Assembly: GCA_021799615.1 (NCBI GenBank) | Contig: JAJZAC010000011.1 | Coordinates: forward strand, 1-44,418 | Source: Actinomycetes bacterium | GTDB taxonomy: Bacteria > Actinomycetota > Acidimicrobiia > Acidimicrobiales > RAAP-2 | Length of the DNA: 44,418 nucleotides | Reading direction: 5' to 3' | Shown: in pieces, positions 33,635-41,274 of the stretch | How the letters are laid out: each line of letters opens with the position of its first letter | Position numbering within the stretch: position 1 is the first letter of the stretch | Made by a program: the position numbers and the translations under genes | The notes under the pieces: model-generated | The model's database searches: none | What the model was told of the DNA's origin: nothing | What the model saw: the letters and a program-made list of their open reading frames with translations, nothing else

Positions 33635-34608
33635 CAGGCCCCCAGGCGCCGTGCGGCCGCCACCACGCCGGCGGCCCGGGGCACGACCGCGTCCTCCAGG
33701 TGCTTGGCGTAGGGCATGGGCACCTCGGCGCTGCACACCCGGCCGACCGGGGCGTCGAGGTCGGAGAACGCCTGCTCGGTGATGCGGGCGCTGACCTCGG
33801 CCGACAGGCTTCCCGAACGCCACCCTTCGTCCACCACCAGCGCCCGGTGGGTGCGGGCCACCGAGGCCAGCACGGTGTCCATGTCGAGCGGCCGCAGGGA
33901 GCGGAGGTCGATCACCTCGGCGCCGACACCCTCGCCGGCCAGCTGCTCGGCGGCGTCCAGCGAGGCGGGGAGGGTGCCGCCGTAGGTCACGAGGGTGAGA
34001 TCGCCGCCCGCCCGCCGGATGACGGCGGTGGTGAGGTCGACGGGGCCGAGGTCGTCCGGCAGCTCGCCCTTGACGTGGTAGAGCGCACCATGCTCGAAGA
34101 TCAGGACGGGGTCAGGGTCGACCAGGGCGGGGGCGAGCATGCCGTAGGCGTCGGTCACGGTGGCCGGTGCCAGGATGCGGAGCCCGGGCACGTGCGCGTA
34201 CCAGCCCTCCAGGCTGTGGGAGTGCTGGGCACCCAGCTGGCGGCCGGCGCCGGTCGTCATGCGGATCACCAGCGGCACGTGCATCTGCCCTCCCGACATG
34301 TACCGGTAGGTCGCCGCGTTGTTCACGATCTGGTCGAGGGCCAGAAGGCTGAAGTTGACCGTCATGATCTCGACGATGGGCAGCATCCCGCCCAGGGCGG
34401 CGCCGATGCCGGCGCCGACGAACGCCGACTCGGACAGGGGGGTGTCGCGGACCCGTTCGGGACCGAACTCCTCCAACAACCCGAGGCTCACGGCGTAGCA
34501 GCCGCCGTAGGCGCCCACGTCCACCCCCATGAGGAAGACCCGATCGTCGGTGGCCAGGGCGTCGCGGAGCGCCCGGCGTACCGCCTCCCGGTAGGTGACG
34601 GCCGTCAC
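33634..34608 (-). CDS. 2-oxoacid dehydrogenase E1 component, beta subunit
   Basis: 324 aa, GTG at 34608 overlapping the E1alpha stop (GTGA). Transketolase-like pyrimidine-binding domain ([14 protein letters not shown]...[26 protein letters not shown]) and C-terminal transketolase domain ([33 protein letters not shown]). [25 protein letters not shown] is the phosphorylation-loop-like segment conserved in pyruvate and acetoin dehydrogenases. It forms an alpha2beta2 E1 with the next gene. Pyruvate is the likeliest substrate, but branched-chain oxoacids or acetoin cannot be ruled out by eye. Confidence 0.93.
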   Translation of the reverse strand: MTAVTYREAVRRALRDALATDDRVFLMGVDVGAYGGCYAVSLGLLEEFGPERVRDTPLSESAFVGAGIGAALGGMLPIVEIMTVNFSLLALDQIVNNAATYRYMSGGQMHVPLVIRMTTGAGRQLGAQHSHSLEGWYAHVPGLRILAPATVTDAYGMLAPALVDPDPVLIFEHGALYHVKGELPDDLGPVDLTTAVIRRAGGDLTLVTYGGTLPASLDAAEQLAGEGVGAEVIDLRSLRPLDMDTVLASVARTHRALVVDEGWRSGSLSAEVSARITEQAFSDLDAPVGRVCSAEVPMPYAKHLEDAVVPRAAGVVAAARRLGA

Positions 34609-35603
34609 CGTGCCGCTCCGGGGACACCGGACCCCGCCGTGACGAACCGCTCGAGGTCCTCCACCGGCTCCAGGGTTCCGGCTTCGGCGAAGGCCACCGC
34701 GTCCTCCACCTCGGCCGCCACCTCCTCCTCCATGCGTCCCCTGGCACCGTCGTCCAGGGCTCCCGCGTCCCGGAGGGCGGTGGCCAGTCGGGGGATGGGA
34801 TCGCGCTCCTTCCACGCCTCGATCTCGTCCGTGCTCCGGTACCGATCGGGGTCGTACATGGAGTGCCCGCGGAACCGGTAGGTGCGCAGCTCGAGGAAGT
34901 GCGGGCCGCCGAACCGTGTGGCCTCGACGGCCCGGTTCGCCGCTTCCTCCACGGCGAGCACGTCCATGCCGTCGACGGACCACGACGGAACCCGGTACGC
35001 GGCGGCCTTCACGGCCAGGTCCGGTTCCGACTGGGCCCGAAGCAGCGCGGTGCCCATGGCGTAGCGGTTGTTCTCGCAGCAGAACAAGACGGGAAGGTGC
35101 CACAGGGCGGCCAGGTTCATCGACTCGTGGAACTCACCTTCGGCCACCGCACCGTCCCCGAAGAAGCAGGCCGTCACCCGGGGGAGCCCCCGCAGCTTGT
35201 CGGCCAGTGCCAGCCCGACGGCGACGGGCAGACCGCCCCCCACGATGGCGTTGCCGCCGAAGAACCGGGTGGCGACGTCGAAGAGGTGCATGGAGCCGCC
35301 GCGCCCCCGGCTGACCCCTTCGACCTTGCCCTCCAGCTCGGCCATCACGGCGCGCATGGTGATGCCCCGTGCCAGCGCGTGCCCGTGCTCGCGGTAGGTG
35401 GCCACCACGGCATCGTCCGGCTCGAGCGCCTCCGTCACCCCCACGGCACACGCTTCCTGGCCGATATCGAGGTGCAGGAAGCCCCGGATGGCGGTCGCGC
35501 TGTAGAGCTCCACCGCCCGCTCCTCGAACCGGCGGATGCGCGCCATCTGGCGGAGCAGGTGCACCTGGTGCTGCATGCCGGGGAACGCGTCGGCGTCGGT
35601 CAT
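34605..35603 (-). CDS. 2-oxoacid dehydrogenase E1 component, alpha subunit
   Basis: 332 aa, ATG at 35603 with a strong GGAGGTGA seven bases upstream. The thiamine diphosphate motif is complete: [31 protein letters not shown]. Other landmarks are [49 protein letters not shown] and the late [16 protein letters not shown]. It decarboxylates the 2-oxoacid and passes the acyl group to the E2 lipoyl domain. First core gene of the operon E1alpha-E1beta-E2-ACP, all with overlapping starts and stops. A short ORF ends four bases before its ATG. Confidence 0.94.
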   Translation of the reverse strand: MTDADAFPGMQHQVHLLRQMARIRRFEERAVELYSATAIRGFLHLDIGQEACAVGVTEALEPDDAVVATYREHGHALARGITMRAVMAELEGKVEGVSRGRGGSMHLFDVATRFFGGNAIVGGGLPVAVGLALADKLRGLPRVTACFFGDGAVAEGEFHESMNLAALWHLPVLFCCENNRYAMGTALLRAQSEPDLAVKAAAYRVPSWSVDGMDVLAVEEAANRAVEATRFGGPHFLELRTYRFRGHSMYDPDRYRSTDEIEAWKERDPIPRLATALRDAGALDDGARGRMEEEVAAEVEDAVAFAEAGTLEPVEDLERFVTAGSGVPGAAR

Positions 35604-35607
35604 GGGG

Positions 35608-35760
35608 TCACCTCCGAGGTCGAGGTGCCGCCCCGGGGCGGCCCCTCGAGGGCGGCCAGGGTCGCTTCCCACGTGCAGGTGGCCCGGCCTCGTCGCCGCG
35701 GGTCATCACAAGAGGGCGATGCCCGGTCACCGGCGGGTGGCGGATCTCCTCCAGGCTCAT
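35608..35760 (-). CDS. Possible 50-residue leader ORF of the E1/E2 operon
   Basis: ATG at 35760 has the best ribosome binding site in the region (GAGGAGGT, six bases upstream). The frame begins [20 protein letters not shown], looks coding for about 25 residues, then becomes Pro/Arg-rich. It stops four bases before the E1alpha ATG, and its end contains the E1alpha ribosome binding site. It might be a small protein, a leader that couples translation, or the remnant of a longer gene. No family is recognised. Confidence 0.4.
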   Translation of the reverse strand: MSLEEIRHPPVTGHRPLVMTRGDEAGPPARGKRPWPPSRGRPGAAPRPRR

Positions 35761-35900
35761 GCTGCGACCTCCTCGCTCCCCGCCCCCGAGTGCCGCGAGA
35801 CGGCAATTCGACGCTACGTCCCCGACCCCCGAGGCCCAAGGGCCGAACGTCCCCTTCGGTGACCGCGGGGCCCCGGGTGGCCGGCACGGCGGTCGCCGGC

Positions 35901-35980
35901 ACGGCACGGCACGGGACGGGACGGCACGGGACGGCACGGGACGGGACGGGACGGGACGGGACGGGACGGGACGGGACGGG
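35901..35980 (+). repeat. Pentanucleotide tandem repeat (ACGGS)16
   Basis: Sixteen uninterrupted 5-bp units: ACGGC, ACGGC, ACGGG, ACGGG, ACGGC, ACGGG, ACGGC, ACGGG, then eight ACGGG. Twelve units are ACGGG and four ACGGC. Imperfect units extend to about 35885. The tract lies in the 266-bp gap between the divergent E1/E2 operon and the universal stress protein gene, outside any convincing gene. Confidence 0.97.
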
Positions 35981-36026
35981 ACCTCCGGCCCTGGTTTCCC
36001 GGTCGGCAGGGCGCGAGGTTCGGGCT

Positions 36027-36479
36027 ATGGCACGGATCGTCGTGGGTGTGGACGGATCGGAACATTCGAAGCAGGCGCTGGCATGGGCAGGCACCTACGC
36101 CGAGCAGGTGGGCGCGGACCTCCAGGTGCTCATGGTGTGGGACAACCCCGGGCGCGACATGTGGCTTCCCCACGTTCCGCCCCAGGGCGATCCGCTGGTC
36201 CTGACCCGCCAGGCCCTCCGCCGCATGGTCGACGCCGTGCTCGGCCCGTCCCCGACGATCCGTGTCGAGCCGATGGCCGTCGAAGGTGCGCCGGCGCACA
36301 CGCTGGTCGACGCAGCCGCCGGCGCCGAGCTCCTGGTCGTCGGCAACCGGGGGAGGGGCGGGTTCGCCGGTGTCCTTCTCGGGTCGGTCAGCTTCCACTG
36401 TGTGAGCCACGCTCCCTGCCCGGTCGTGGTGGTGCGCGGACGGGTACCAGGTCGACCGCCGGCGTCGGAACCGGGCTGA
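36027..36479 (+). CDS. Universal stress protein (UspA family)
   Basis: 150 aa, ATG at 36027 after GCGCGAGG. Single Usp domain: IVVGVDGSEHSKQALAWA at the start and the ATP-binding motif GNRGRGGFAGVLLGSVS near residues 115-130 (G-x2-G-x9-G-S), followed by APCPVVVV. Family members bind ATP and act in stress or dormancy responses. The promoter region contains the ACGGG tandem repeat about 45 bases upstream of the start, which could affect expression if the unit number varies. A frame running upstream through the repeat is a by-product of the 5-bp period and is not used. Confidence 0.93.
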   Translation: MARIVVGVDGSEHSKQALAWAGTYAEQVGADLQVLMVWDNPGRDMWLPHVPPQGDPLVLTRQALRRMVDAVLGPSPTIRVEPMAVEGAPAHTLVDAAAGAELLVVGNRGRGGFAGVLLGSVSFHCVSHAPCPVVVVRGRVPGRPPASEPG

Positions 36480-36480
36480 G

Positions 36481-36509
36481 CGAGGCGGCGAGGCGGCGAG
36501 GCGGCGAGG
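36481..36509. repeat. Short octamer tandem repeat
   Basis: CGAGGCGG occurs three times plus a partial fourth unit right after the universal stress protein stop. It lies between convergent genes. It may be slippage-prone but no function is apparent. Confidence 0.8.
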
Positions 36510-36527
36510 GGCCCGGTCCCAGCCAGG

Positions 36528-37481
36528 TCACGGCTCGCCCTCCCGGCGTGGTCCCGGGCCCGTGCGGGCCACCCGCTGGACGACGCCGATCACGGCGGCG
36601 TCACCCTGGCCCCGGGGCAACGTGGTGGCGTTCCCGGGCCCCGGTGACGCGCGCACGGGCAGCTCCACGCAGACCGGGACGGTCGGCTGGTGTGCCCGGT
36701 GCGACTCCAGGACGACCCGACCCGTCTCGCCGGGAAGGGCGTCCACGACCACGTCCGCCCCGGCCACCAGGGGGCACGGCTCCCCCCGGACCGCGGGGCA
36801 CGCCGACCATCCCCCGCCAGGCCCGGGGCACACCAGCACGTCGTAGCCGGCCGCCCGCGCCGCGTCGTCGGCATGCCAGGTCCCGCCGGGGTGCTCGACC
36901 AGCAGGCGGCGCCCACGTCGGCGCCACGGCCACGGCGGCACCCGCCCGACCGTCCCGATGACGACCCGGAGGGTGGCGGGTCGGTCGCTGTGGCCCATCC
37001 CGGCCAGACCCCGGCGGCGCAGCACGGCGAGCATGGCTCGGTTGGCCACCAACACGTCGGCCTCGATCCCGGGGATGCCCCGGTGGGCGGCGTCGTCGAC
37101 CAGCGCGTCGAGGAGGAACGGGCCGAGCCACCCCCGGTAGGGCGGGGCCACGGTGATCCCCAGCTCGCCGTCGCCACCCGGCAGGAGCTCACACGCCGCC
37201 TCGGCCACGATCCGCCCCCTCGCGTCGGGGCCGTCGAGCGCAGCCACCAGGCCGACGCCTCCCCGCTCGCCGACCGCGGCCATGCGTGTCACGACGTCGT
37301 CGGGAGGTGCCCGGCCGCTGAAGAACCGGCGGACCAGGTCGTCCTCGTCCATCGACGCGAAGAGGTCGCGCAGGCCGGCGGCGTCCGACCGGTCCATGGG
37401 CCGGATGGTCAGCCGTCGGGCACCCGGGAGCCGGATCTCGTTCGGCGACGGGGGGAGCGGCCGGCGACGGGTGGGTGCCAC
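36528..37481 (-). CDS. GNAT-family acetyltransferase with unassigned C-terminal domain
   Basis: 317 aa, GTG at 37481. Residues 20-170 are a GNAT domain: RLTIRPMDRSDAAGLRDLFASM at the start, then ELGITVAPPYRGWLGPFLLDALVDDAAHRG carrying the acetyl-CoA loop (a weak Q/RxxGxG/A variant), then EADVLVANRAMLAVLRRRGL. The layout resembles GNAT modules fused to acyl-CoA synthetase-like proteins, here alone. Residues 175-317 are a second region with three cysteines (VLVCPGPGGGWSACPAVRGEPCPL) that I cannot assign. The substrate is unknown. Confidence 0.8.
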   Translation of the reverse strand: MAPTRRRPLPPSPNEIRLPGARRLTIRPMDRSDAAGLRDLFASMDEDDLVRRFFSGRAPPDDVVTRMAAVGERGGVGLVAALDGPDARGRIVAEAACELLPGGDGELGITVAPPYRGWLGPFLLDALVDDAAHRGIPGIEADVLVANRAMLAVLRRRGLAGMGHSDRPATLRVVIGTVGRVPPWPWRRRGRRLLVEHPGGTWHADDAARAAGYDVLVCPGPGGGWSACPAVRGEPCPLVAGADVVVDALPGETGRVVLESHRAHQPTVPVCVELPVRASPGPGNATTLPRGQGDAAVIGVVQRVARTGPGPRREGEP

Positions 37482-37504
37482 CCTTCGATCATCAGCGAGG
37501 GCGA

Positions 37505-37542
37505 CGACGGGTGCCAGGGCCAGGTGGCCCTGGCACCCGTCG
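37505..37542 (-). terminator. Perfect 18-bp hairpin downstream of the FKBP gene
   Basis: The arm CGACGGGTGCCAGGGCCA pairs with its exact complement on the other side of GG (37505-37542). All 18 positions match. It lies 20 bases after the FKBP stop and 24 bases before the GNAT start on the same strand, so it should end the FKBP transcript. No U tract is present. Confidence 0.8.
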
Positions 37543-37562
37543 CGCGCCGCGACGTGCGGGGG

Positions 37563-38180
37563 TCAGCCTCCGTTGGTCGGCGCCGGCTGCACGCTCACCA
37601 GGTCGATAACGAAGATGAGGGTGTCGTCGGGGACGATCGTGGGCGGCCGCCCGTTCGGTCCGTAGGCCAGCGACGGGGGGATGGTCAGCTCGCGACGCCC
37701 GCCCACCTTCATGCCGACGATGCCGTGGTCCCACCCGGGGATGACCTGGCCCGCTCCCAGGGTGAAGGTGTAGGTGCCGGTGGGGGACCCGTGGTCGGTC
37801 CACGAGGCGTCGAAGATGAACCTGCAGGTCCACGAGACACCCACGTAGCGGACGGTCACCGAGTCTCCCACCTGGGCCGTGGCACCGGCGCCGACCTGCA
37901 GGTCTTTGACCACCAGGTCGGCCGGCGGCGGGCCGGAGGGGACGGTGATCTTCGGTTCGCCCTGTGCCGGCACGGTGGCCTGGGTGGACGCGGTCGCCTG
38001 GGGGCAGTCGGATGTCGCGCCGAGCGTGCCGGTGGCGGGCGCCGAGGTCGACGGGCCCGGGGACCCGCTGGCGGCCGTGGTGGCCGGCGCCGAGGTCGAC
38101 GAGGCGCAGGCGGCCAGGGCGAGCCCGGCGACCAGCGTCAGGGTGGCCGCGGACAGCGAGCGTGGGATGCGGGTGGACAT
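37563..38180 (-). CDS. FKBP-type peptidyl-prolyl isomerase lipoprotein
   Basis: 205 aa, ATG at 38180. Residues 1-25 are a lipoprotein signal with lipobox LAAC. A Ser/Thr/Ala-rich linker runs to about residue 75. The FKBP domain follows: VGDSVTVRYVGVSW, the variant FIFDASW in place of GxxFDSS, GAGQVIPGWDHGIVGMKVGGRRELTIPPSLAYGPNG, then DDTLIFVIDLVSV. The pocket residues VIPGW, with IPPxxAYG, are intact, so it should be active. It probably helps folding of exported proteins outside the membrane. Confidence 0.93.
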   Translation of the reverse strand: MSTRIPRSLSAATLTLVAGLALAACASSTSAPATTAASGSPGPSTSAPATGTLGATSDCPQATASTQATVPAQGEPKITVPSGPPPADLVVKDLQVGAGATAQVGDSVTVRYVGVSWTCRFIFDASWTDHGSPTGTYTFTLGAGQVIPGWDHGIVGMKVGGRRELTIPPSLAYGPNGRPPTIVPDDTLIFVIDLVSVQPAPTNGG

Positions 38181-38242
38181 GGTCGGATGTCTCCGTCGTT
38201 CGGGGTCGTTCGTCGGTTCGTCGGGTGGTTCGGGCTGCCGGG

Positions 38243-40243
38243 TCAGGCGGTGGCCATCCGGTGGGAGGCGGCCAGATCGGCCAGGTCGGCGACGATCTCC
38301 TCCATGCGGAAGTCCTTGGGCGTGTAGACGCGGGCGACGCCCTGGGCCTGCAGGATCACCGCGTCCTCGGGGGGAATGATCCCACCCACCACGACCGGGG
38401 CATCCACGCCGGCCTGGCGGAGCTCGCTGACCACGGCCGGCACCAGCTCGAGGTGGCTCCCCGACAGGATCGAAATGCCGACGACGTCGACGTCCTCGTC
38501 GCGAGCGGCGGCGGCGATCTGGGCGGGCGTGAGGCGGATCCCCTGGTAGACGACCTCGAAGCCGGCATCGCGGGCGGCGACGGCGATCTGCTCGGCGCCG
38601 TTGGAGTGCCCGTCGAGGCCGGGCTTGGCCACGAGCAGGCGTGGCGGCGCTCCGGTGCGGTCGGCGAGCTCGCGGACCTTGGAGACGGCCGGTGCCAGCT
38701 CGGCACCGCGGTGGCCGACCCCGCCGCCGACCCCGGTCGGCGCCCGGTACTCACCGAACACCTCGCGCAGCGCGCCGGCCCACTCGCCGGTCGTGCCACC
38801 GGCGTGGGCGAGGGCGATGGTGGCCGGCATCACGTTCCGGCCGTGTTCCGCATCGCGCCGGAGGTCGTCGAGGGCCCGCTGCACGGCGGCACCGTCGCGC
38901 GACGCCCGCCAGGCGACGACGTCCTCGCGCAGCTGGGCCTCCACCGCCGGGTCGACCTTCAGGATGGCCGCACCGGCGCCGTCGCCGACGGCGGTGAGGG
39001 GGGAGTCGGCCGTCTCGGTGAAGCAGTTGACCCCCACCACCTGCAGCTCGCCCGTCTCGATGCGCCGCACCCGGTCGGCCTGGCTCCCGACCAGGCGAGC
39101 CTTCAGCTCGTCGATGGCCTCGAAGGCACCGCCCAGAGCCAGCACGTCCTCGAGCTCGGCCCAGGCGGCGGCGGCCAGCTCGCCCGTCCTCGCCTCGATG
39201 ACGTTCGAGCCGTCGAAGATGTCCTCGTATTCGAGGAGGTCGGACTCGTAGGCCAGGACCTGCTGGATCCGCAGGCTCCACTGCTGGTCCCACGGCCTCG
39301 GCAGTCCGAGGGCCTCGTTCCACGCCGGCAGCTGGATGGCCCTGGCCCTGGCCCGCTTGGACAGCGTCACCCCCAGGGCCTCGAGGACGATGCGCTGGAC
39401 GTTGTTCTCCGGCTGGGCCTCGGTGAGGCCCAGCGAGTTGACCTGCACCCCGTAGCGGAAGCGCCGCAGCTTCTCGTCGGCCACCCCGTAGCGCTCCGCG
39501 CAGATGCGTTCCCACAGGGTGGTGAAGGCCCGCAGCTTGCACGTCTCCTCGACGAAGCGGACCCCCGCGTTCACGAAGAAGGAGATCCGACCGACCACCG
39601 ATGGGAGCTCGGCCTCGGTGACCTGGCCGGAGGACCGGACCGCGTCGAGGATCCCGATCGCCGTGGCCAGGGCGAAGGCGACCTCCTGGACGGGGGTGGC
39701 GCCCGCCTCCTGGAGGTGGTAGCTGCAGACGTTGATCGGGTTCCACTTGGGGACGTGGCGGACCGTGTGGGTGATCGTGTCCACCGTGAGCCGCAGGCTG
39801 GGCTGGGGGGGGAAGATGAAGGTCCCCCGGGACAGGTACTCCTTCACGATGTCGTTCTGGGTCGTCCCGGACAGCACCGACGGGTCGACCCCCCGCTCCT
39901 CGGCGTTGGCCACGTAGAGGCCGAGGAGCCACGCCGCGGTGGCGTTGATGGTCATCGACGTGTTCATGGTCTCGACGGGGATCCCGTCGAGCAGCTCGCG
40001 CATGTGGCCGAGGTGGGCGACGGGCACGCCGACCTTGCCCACCTCGCCGGCCGCCTCGGGGGCGTCGGGGTCGTAGCCGATCTGCGTCGGCAGGTCGAAG
40101 GCGATCGAGAGGCCAGTCTGGCCCCGGGCCAGGTTGGTCCGGTACAGCTCGTTCGAGGCCTTGGCCGTCGAGTGCCCCGAGTAGGTCCGCATGACCCACG
40201 GCTTGTCGCGTGGCGTGCGCTGGTCCGGCTCCACGTTGGTCAT
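38243..40243 (-). CDS. ecm: Ethylmalonyl-CoA mutase (MeaA type)
   Basis: 666 aa, ATG at 40243 preceded by GACAAT and GGGGAG. The N-terminus KPWVMRTYSGHSTAKASNEL and FDLPTQIGYDPDAP, with MNTSMTINATA, mark the B12-dependent acyl-CoA mutase barrel in its MeaA/Ecm form. The C-terminal cobalamin domain has the ligand motif DGHSNG (KPGLDGHSNGAEQ), SILSGSHLELVP and GGIIPPEDA. It converts ethylmalonyl-CoA to methylsuccinyl-CoA. Length and the absence of the long linker of methylmalonyl-CoA mutase favour Ecm. It pairs functionally with Ccr and the epimerase 11 kb away. Hbd lies upstream on the same strand, 81 bases from its start. Confidence 0.92.
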   Translation of the reverse strand: MTNVEPDQRTPRDKPWVMRTYSGHSTAKASNELYRTNLARGQTGLSIAFDLPTQIGYDPDAPEAAGEVGKVGVPVAHLGHMRELLDGIPVETMNTSMTINATAAWLLGLYVANAEERGVDPSVLSGTTQNDIVKEYLSRGTFIFPPQPSLRLTVDTITHTVRHVPKWNPINVCSYHLQEAGATPVQEVAFALATAIGILDAVRSSGQVTEAELPSVVGRISFFVNAGVRFVEETCKLRAFTTLWERICAERYGVADEKLRRFRYGVQVNSLGLTEAQPENNVQRIVLEALGVTLSKRARARAIQLPAWNEALGLPRPWDQQWSLRIQQVLAYESDLLEYEDIFDGSNVIEARTGELAAAAWAELEDVLALGGAFEAIDELKARLVGSQADRVRRIETGELQVVGVNCFTETADSPLTAVGDGAGAAILKVDPAVEAQLREDVVAWRASRDGAAVQRALDDLRRDAEHGRNVMPATIALAHAGGTTGEWAGALREVFGEYRAPTGVGGGVGHRGAELAPAVSKVRELADRTGAPPRLLVAKPGLDGHSNGAEQIAVAARDAGFEVVYQGIRLTPAQIAAAARDEDVDVVGISILSGSHLELVPAVVSELRQAGVDAPVVVGGIIPPEDAVILQAQGVARVYTPKDFRMEEIVADLADLAASHRMATA

Positions 40244-40324
40244 CTCCCCATTGTCCCCCAGGCGGCCGCACCGCCGGTCCGGCGGTGCGGGGTCGGCGTC
40301 AGGACCGGTCGGTGCCGGGCCCGG

Positions 40325-41182
40325 TCACCTGCCGGAGTAGTCGAAGAACCCCTTGCCCGACTTCCTCCCGAACAGCTCGGCGGCGACCATGCGGCGCAGC
40401 AGCGGGACGGCCGCGTAGTTCGGATCCCGGAACTCATCGTAGAGGGCGTCGAGGATGGCCAGCGAGGTGTCCAGCCCGACCAGGTCAAGCAGGGCGAAGG
40501 GCCCCATGGGGAACCCGCAGCCGCCCTTCATCGCCGTGTCGATGTCGTCGATCGACGCCACGCCCGCCTCGGCGAGGCGTACCGCGTTGTTCAGGTACGG
40601 GAACAGGAGGGCGTTCACGATGAACCCGGCCTGGTCCTTCACCTCGACCGGGGTCTTGCCGCAGGCCTCGGCGAAGGTGAACGCCGCGGCCACGGTCTCC
40701 TCGGAGGCGGTGATGGGCCGGACCACTTCGACCAGGCTCATGACGGGGGCGGGATTGAAGAAGTGGATGCCGCACACCTTTTCCGGGCGCCCCGTCTGCA
40801 TGGCCAGTTCGACGACCGGCAGCGTGGAGGTGTTGGTGGCCAGGACGGCCCCGTCGTCGGTGATCCGGTCCAGCTCGTTGAAGAGCTCCTTCTTCACGGC
40901 CAGGTCCTCGACGACCGACTCGATGACCAGGTCGACCGTGGCCAGGGCATGCAGGTCGGACGTGGCCGTGACCCGGCCGAGAGCCGCGTCACGCTCCTCG
41001 GCCGTGCGCTTCCCCTTCTCCACCTGGCGGTTGAGCGACTTCTCCAGGGCGGCCACCGTGGCGTCCGCCGTGTTCTTGCTCCTGGAGCGGAGCACGACCT
41101 CGAACCCGTTGACCGCGGCGGTCTCGGCGATGCCCGACCCCATGATCCCCGAGCCGATGATTCCCACGCGTGTGATCGACAT
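40325..41182 (-). CDS. 3-hydroxybutyryl-CoA dehydrogenase
   Basis: 285 aa, ATG at 41182 with TAACAT eight bases upstream, another leaderless-type start. NAD-binding motif VGIIGSGIMGSGIAE. Catalytic His in IHFFNPAPVMSLVEVV and Glu/Asn partners in the family (SVVEDLAVKKELF, NTSTLPV). The helical C-terminal domain ends with RKSGKGFFDYS, the family ending. It interconverts acetoacetyl-CoA and 3-hydroxybutyryl-CoA, linking the thiolase to crotonyl-CoA formation. The crotonase needed for the next step is not in the window. Confidence 0.94.
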   Translation of the reverse strand: MSITRVGIIGSGIMGSGIAETAAVNGFEVVLRSRSKNTADATVAALEKSLNRQVEKGKRTAEERDAALGRVTATSDLHALATVDLVIESVVEDLAVKKELFNELDRITDDGAVLATNTSTLPVVELAMQTGRPEKVCGIHFFNPAPVMSLVEVVRPITASEETVAAAFTFAEACGKTPVEVKDQAGFIVNALLFPYLNNAVRLAEAGVASIDDIDTAMKGGCGFPMGPFALLDLVGLDTSLAILDALYDEFRDPNYAAVPLLRRMVAAELFGRKSGKGFFDYSGR

Positions 41183-41274
41183 GGGGGGGCATGTTACCGG
41201 GGGTCACCTGGCGCCTGCACCGTCGGTCCCACGCCGGTGTTGCCCGCCCCGTCACCACCCGGCACGATGGACGG

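Noticed and set aside
35885-35980. CRISPR-like array
   Set aside because: Units are 5 bp with no spacers, and no cas genes are present. It is a microsatellite.
34863-36026. Upstream extension of the universal stress protein through the ACGGG repeat
   Set aside because: The open frame exists only because the repeat lacks stops. The domain begins right at the ATG at 36027, and the upstream part is antisense to E1alpha.
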